NCBI GenBank assembly: GCA_002478145.1 | Contig: DLMI01000115.1 | Span: 1-14,335, forward strand | DNA length: 14,335 bases | From: Acidobacteria bacterium UBA7540 | GTDB lineage: Bacteria; Acidobacteriota; Terriglobia; UBA7540 | Direction of reading: 5' to 3' | In this document: positions 13,585-14,335 of the stretch, piece by piece | Layout of the letters: the number at the start of each line of letters is the position of its first letter | Numbering within the stretch: the stretch's first letter is position 1 | Translations under genes and position numbers: made by a program | Notes under the pieces: model-generated | Seen by the model: the letters and a program-made list of their open reading frames with translations, nothing else | Database searches by the model: none | Told to the model about the DNA's origin: nothing

Positions 13585-13612
13585 ACGTTCGCAAGGGTCT
13601 TTCAGTATCCTG

Positions 13613-14335
13613 TTAGCGTGCAGCGACAAGGGCGAGGCGTTTGGGTCCGGCTTCCAAGATGTGTTCCGGGCAGTCCGCCATCATCAACTTGAAGTTCTCA
13701 ATGAAGCGCGCAGCAAGCCCGTCGTACTTCTTGAAATACTCGTCCCGGCTGGGCCAGGTGCTGGCCGGATCAAGGATGTCGGAGGGCACGCCTTCGCACG
13801 TGGTGGGGACGTCGAAGCCGAAGACCGGATCTTTCTTGTACTCGACCCGGTTGAGTTTTCCATTCAGGGCGGCGTTCAGCAAAGCGCGCGTGTGATGAAT
13901 GCTGATACGTTTGCCGACCCCGAAAGACCCGCCGGTCCAGCCGGTGTTCACCAGCCAGACGTTCGCCCCGTGCTTGAGGACTTTCTTCTTCAGCAGCTCC
14001 GCATAAGCATACGGGTGATGCACCATGAAGGGCCCGCCAAAGCAGGTACTGAAGGTGATCTCGGGCTCGATGCCGAGGCCGATTTCCGTGCCCGCAATCT
14101 TGCTGGTGTATCCGGAGATGAAGTGGTAGATGGCCTGGTCGGGGCTGAGGCGGGAAATGGGCGGCATCACGCCCGAGGCGTCGCAAGTGAGGAAGATGAC
14201 GTTTTTGGGATGGCCGGCTCGCTTCTCGGGCAGAGAATTCTCGATGTATTCGAGAGGATATGCGGCGCGGGTATTCTCGGTCACCCTGTAGTCGTCCAAG
14301 TCGAGGTGTCGCGACACGGGGTCGAAGGTGACGTT
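13613..14335 (-). CDS. pckA: ATP-dependent phosphoenolpyruvate carboxykinase, C-terminal part
   Basis: The last 240 residues of PEP carboxykinase (ATP), which converts oxaloacetate plus ATP to PEP, CO2 and ADP, the entry step of gluconeogenesis. The frame is open to the window edge, so about 55% of the usual 540-residue protein is missing. Visible signatures are NVTFDP at the cut edge, ENTRAAYPLEYI (the Arg region that binds substrate), LTCDASGVMPPISRL, STCFGGPFM and TGGSFGVGKRISI. The alignable part looks intact up to its natural end. The downstream inverted repeat and same-strand genes follow within 140 bp, but no metabolic link to the DUF genes is evident. Confidence 0.95.
   Translation of the reverse strand, partial: NVTFDPVSRHLDLDDYRVTENTRAAYPLEYIENSLPEKRAGHPKNVIFLTCDASGVMPPISRLSPDQAIYHFISGYTSKIAGTEIGLGIEPEITFSTCFGGPFMVHHPYAYAELLKKKVLKHGANVWLVNTGWTGGSFGVGKRISIHHTRALLNAALNGKLNRVEYKKDPVFGFDVPTTCEGVPSDILDPASTWPSRDEYFKKYDGLAARFIENFKLMMADCPEHILEAGPKRLALVAAR

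Overview
This is a window of about 14.3 kb of moderately GC-rich bacterial chromosome. The gene set suggests a soil-type Acidobacteriota member: an exported tricorn-like protease, two Tat-exported proteins (a Gfo/Idh/MocA oxidoreductase and a DUF362 protein), a DUF6599-type lipoprotein/exported protein and an ATP-type PEP carboxykinase. The spacers also carry short heptanucleotide and palindromic repeats of the kind scattered through such genomes. The assignment is inferred from gene content; no rRNA or tRNA gene was found to confirm it.

Layout, left to right. Positions 2-133 hold the C-terminal end of an unrecognised gene. A plus-strand LCAT-like alpha/beta hydrolase (434-1585) faces a minus-strand Tat-exported Gfo/Idh/MocA oxidoreductase (1750-3102), whose 3' end has been tandemly triplicated in 27-bp in-frame units. 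A 1.3-kb non-coding stretch follows. It carries one near-consensus promoter (3458-3486), several tracts of 7-bp tandem repeats and four copies of a 25-bp element, and it leads into a large exported tricorn-type protease (4383-7754). A 480-bp spacer full of palindromes precedes a compact molybdate unit: a MerR-type HTH-TOBE regulator (8239-8706) and a MOT1-type molybdate permease (8743-9909), with a good promoter and an inverted repeat just upstream. A cold-shock protein gene (10112-10318) follows a leader that can be drawn as a terminator/antiterminator pair. Behind it are a very stable GC hairpin and an unrecognised 99-aa protein (10376-10675).

The right third is on the minus strand: a solitary RelB/DinJ-type antitoxin (10715-10969), then, read from the right end, pckA (cut by the window edge), a perfect 29-bp inverted repeat, a small membrane protein, a DUF6599-type exported protein and a Tat-exported DUF362 protein. 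The DUF6599 and DUF362 genes overlap by ATGA, and the membrane gene abuts them in the same way if the longer DUF6599 start is used.

No clear defence system, CRISPR array, transposase or biosynthetic cluster was found. The most interesting signals are regulatory or structural: the csp leader, the self-contained molybdate unit, the repeat-filled leader of the tricorn gene, the duplicated stop-codon region of the oxidoreductase, and the orphan antitoxin with its own promoter and operator candidate.
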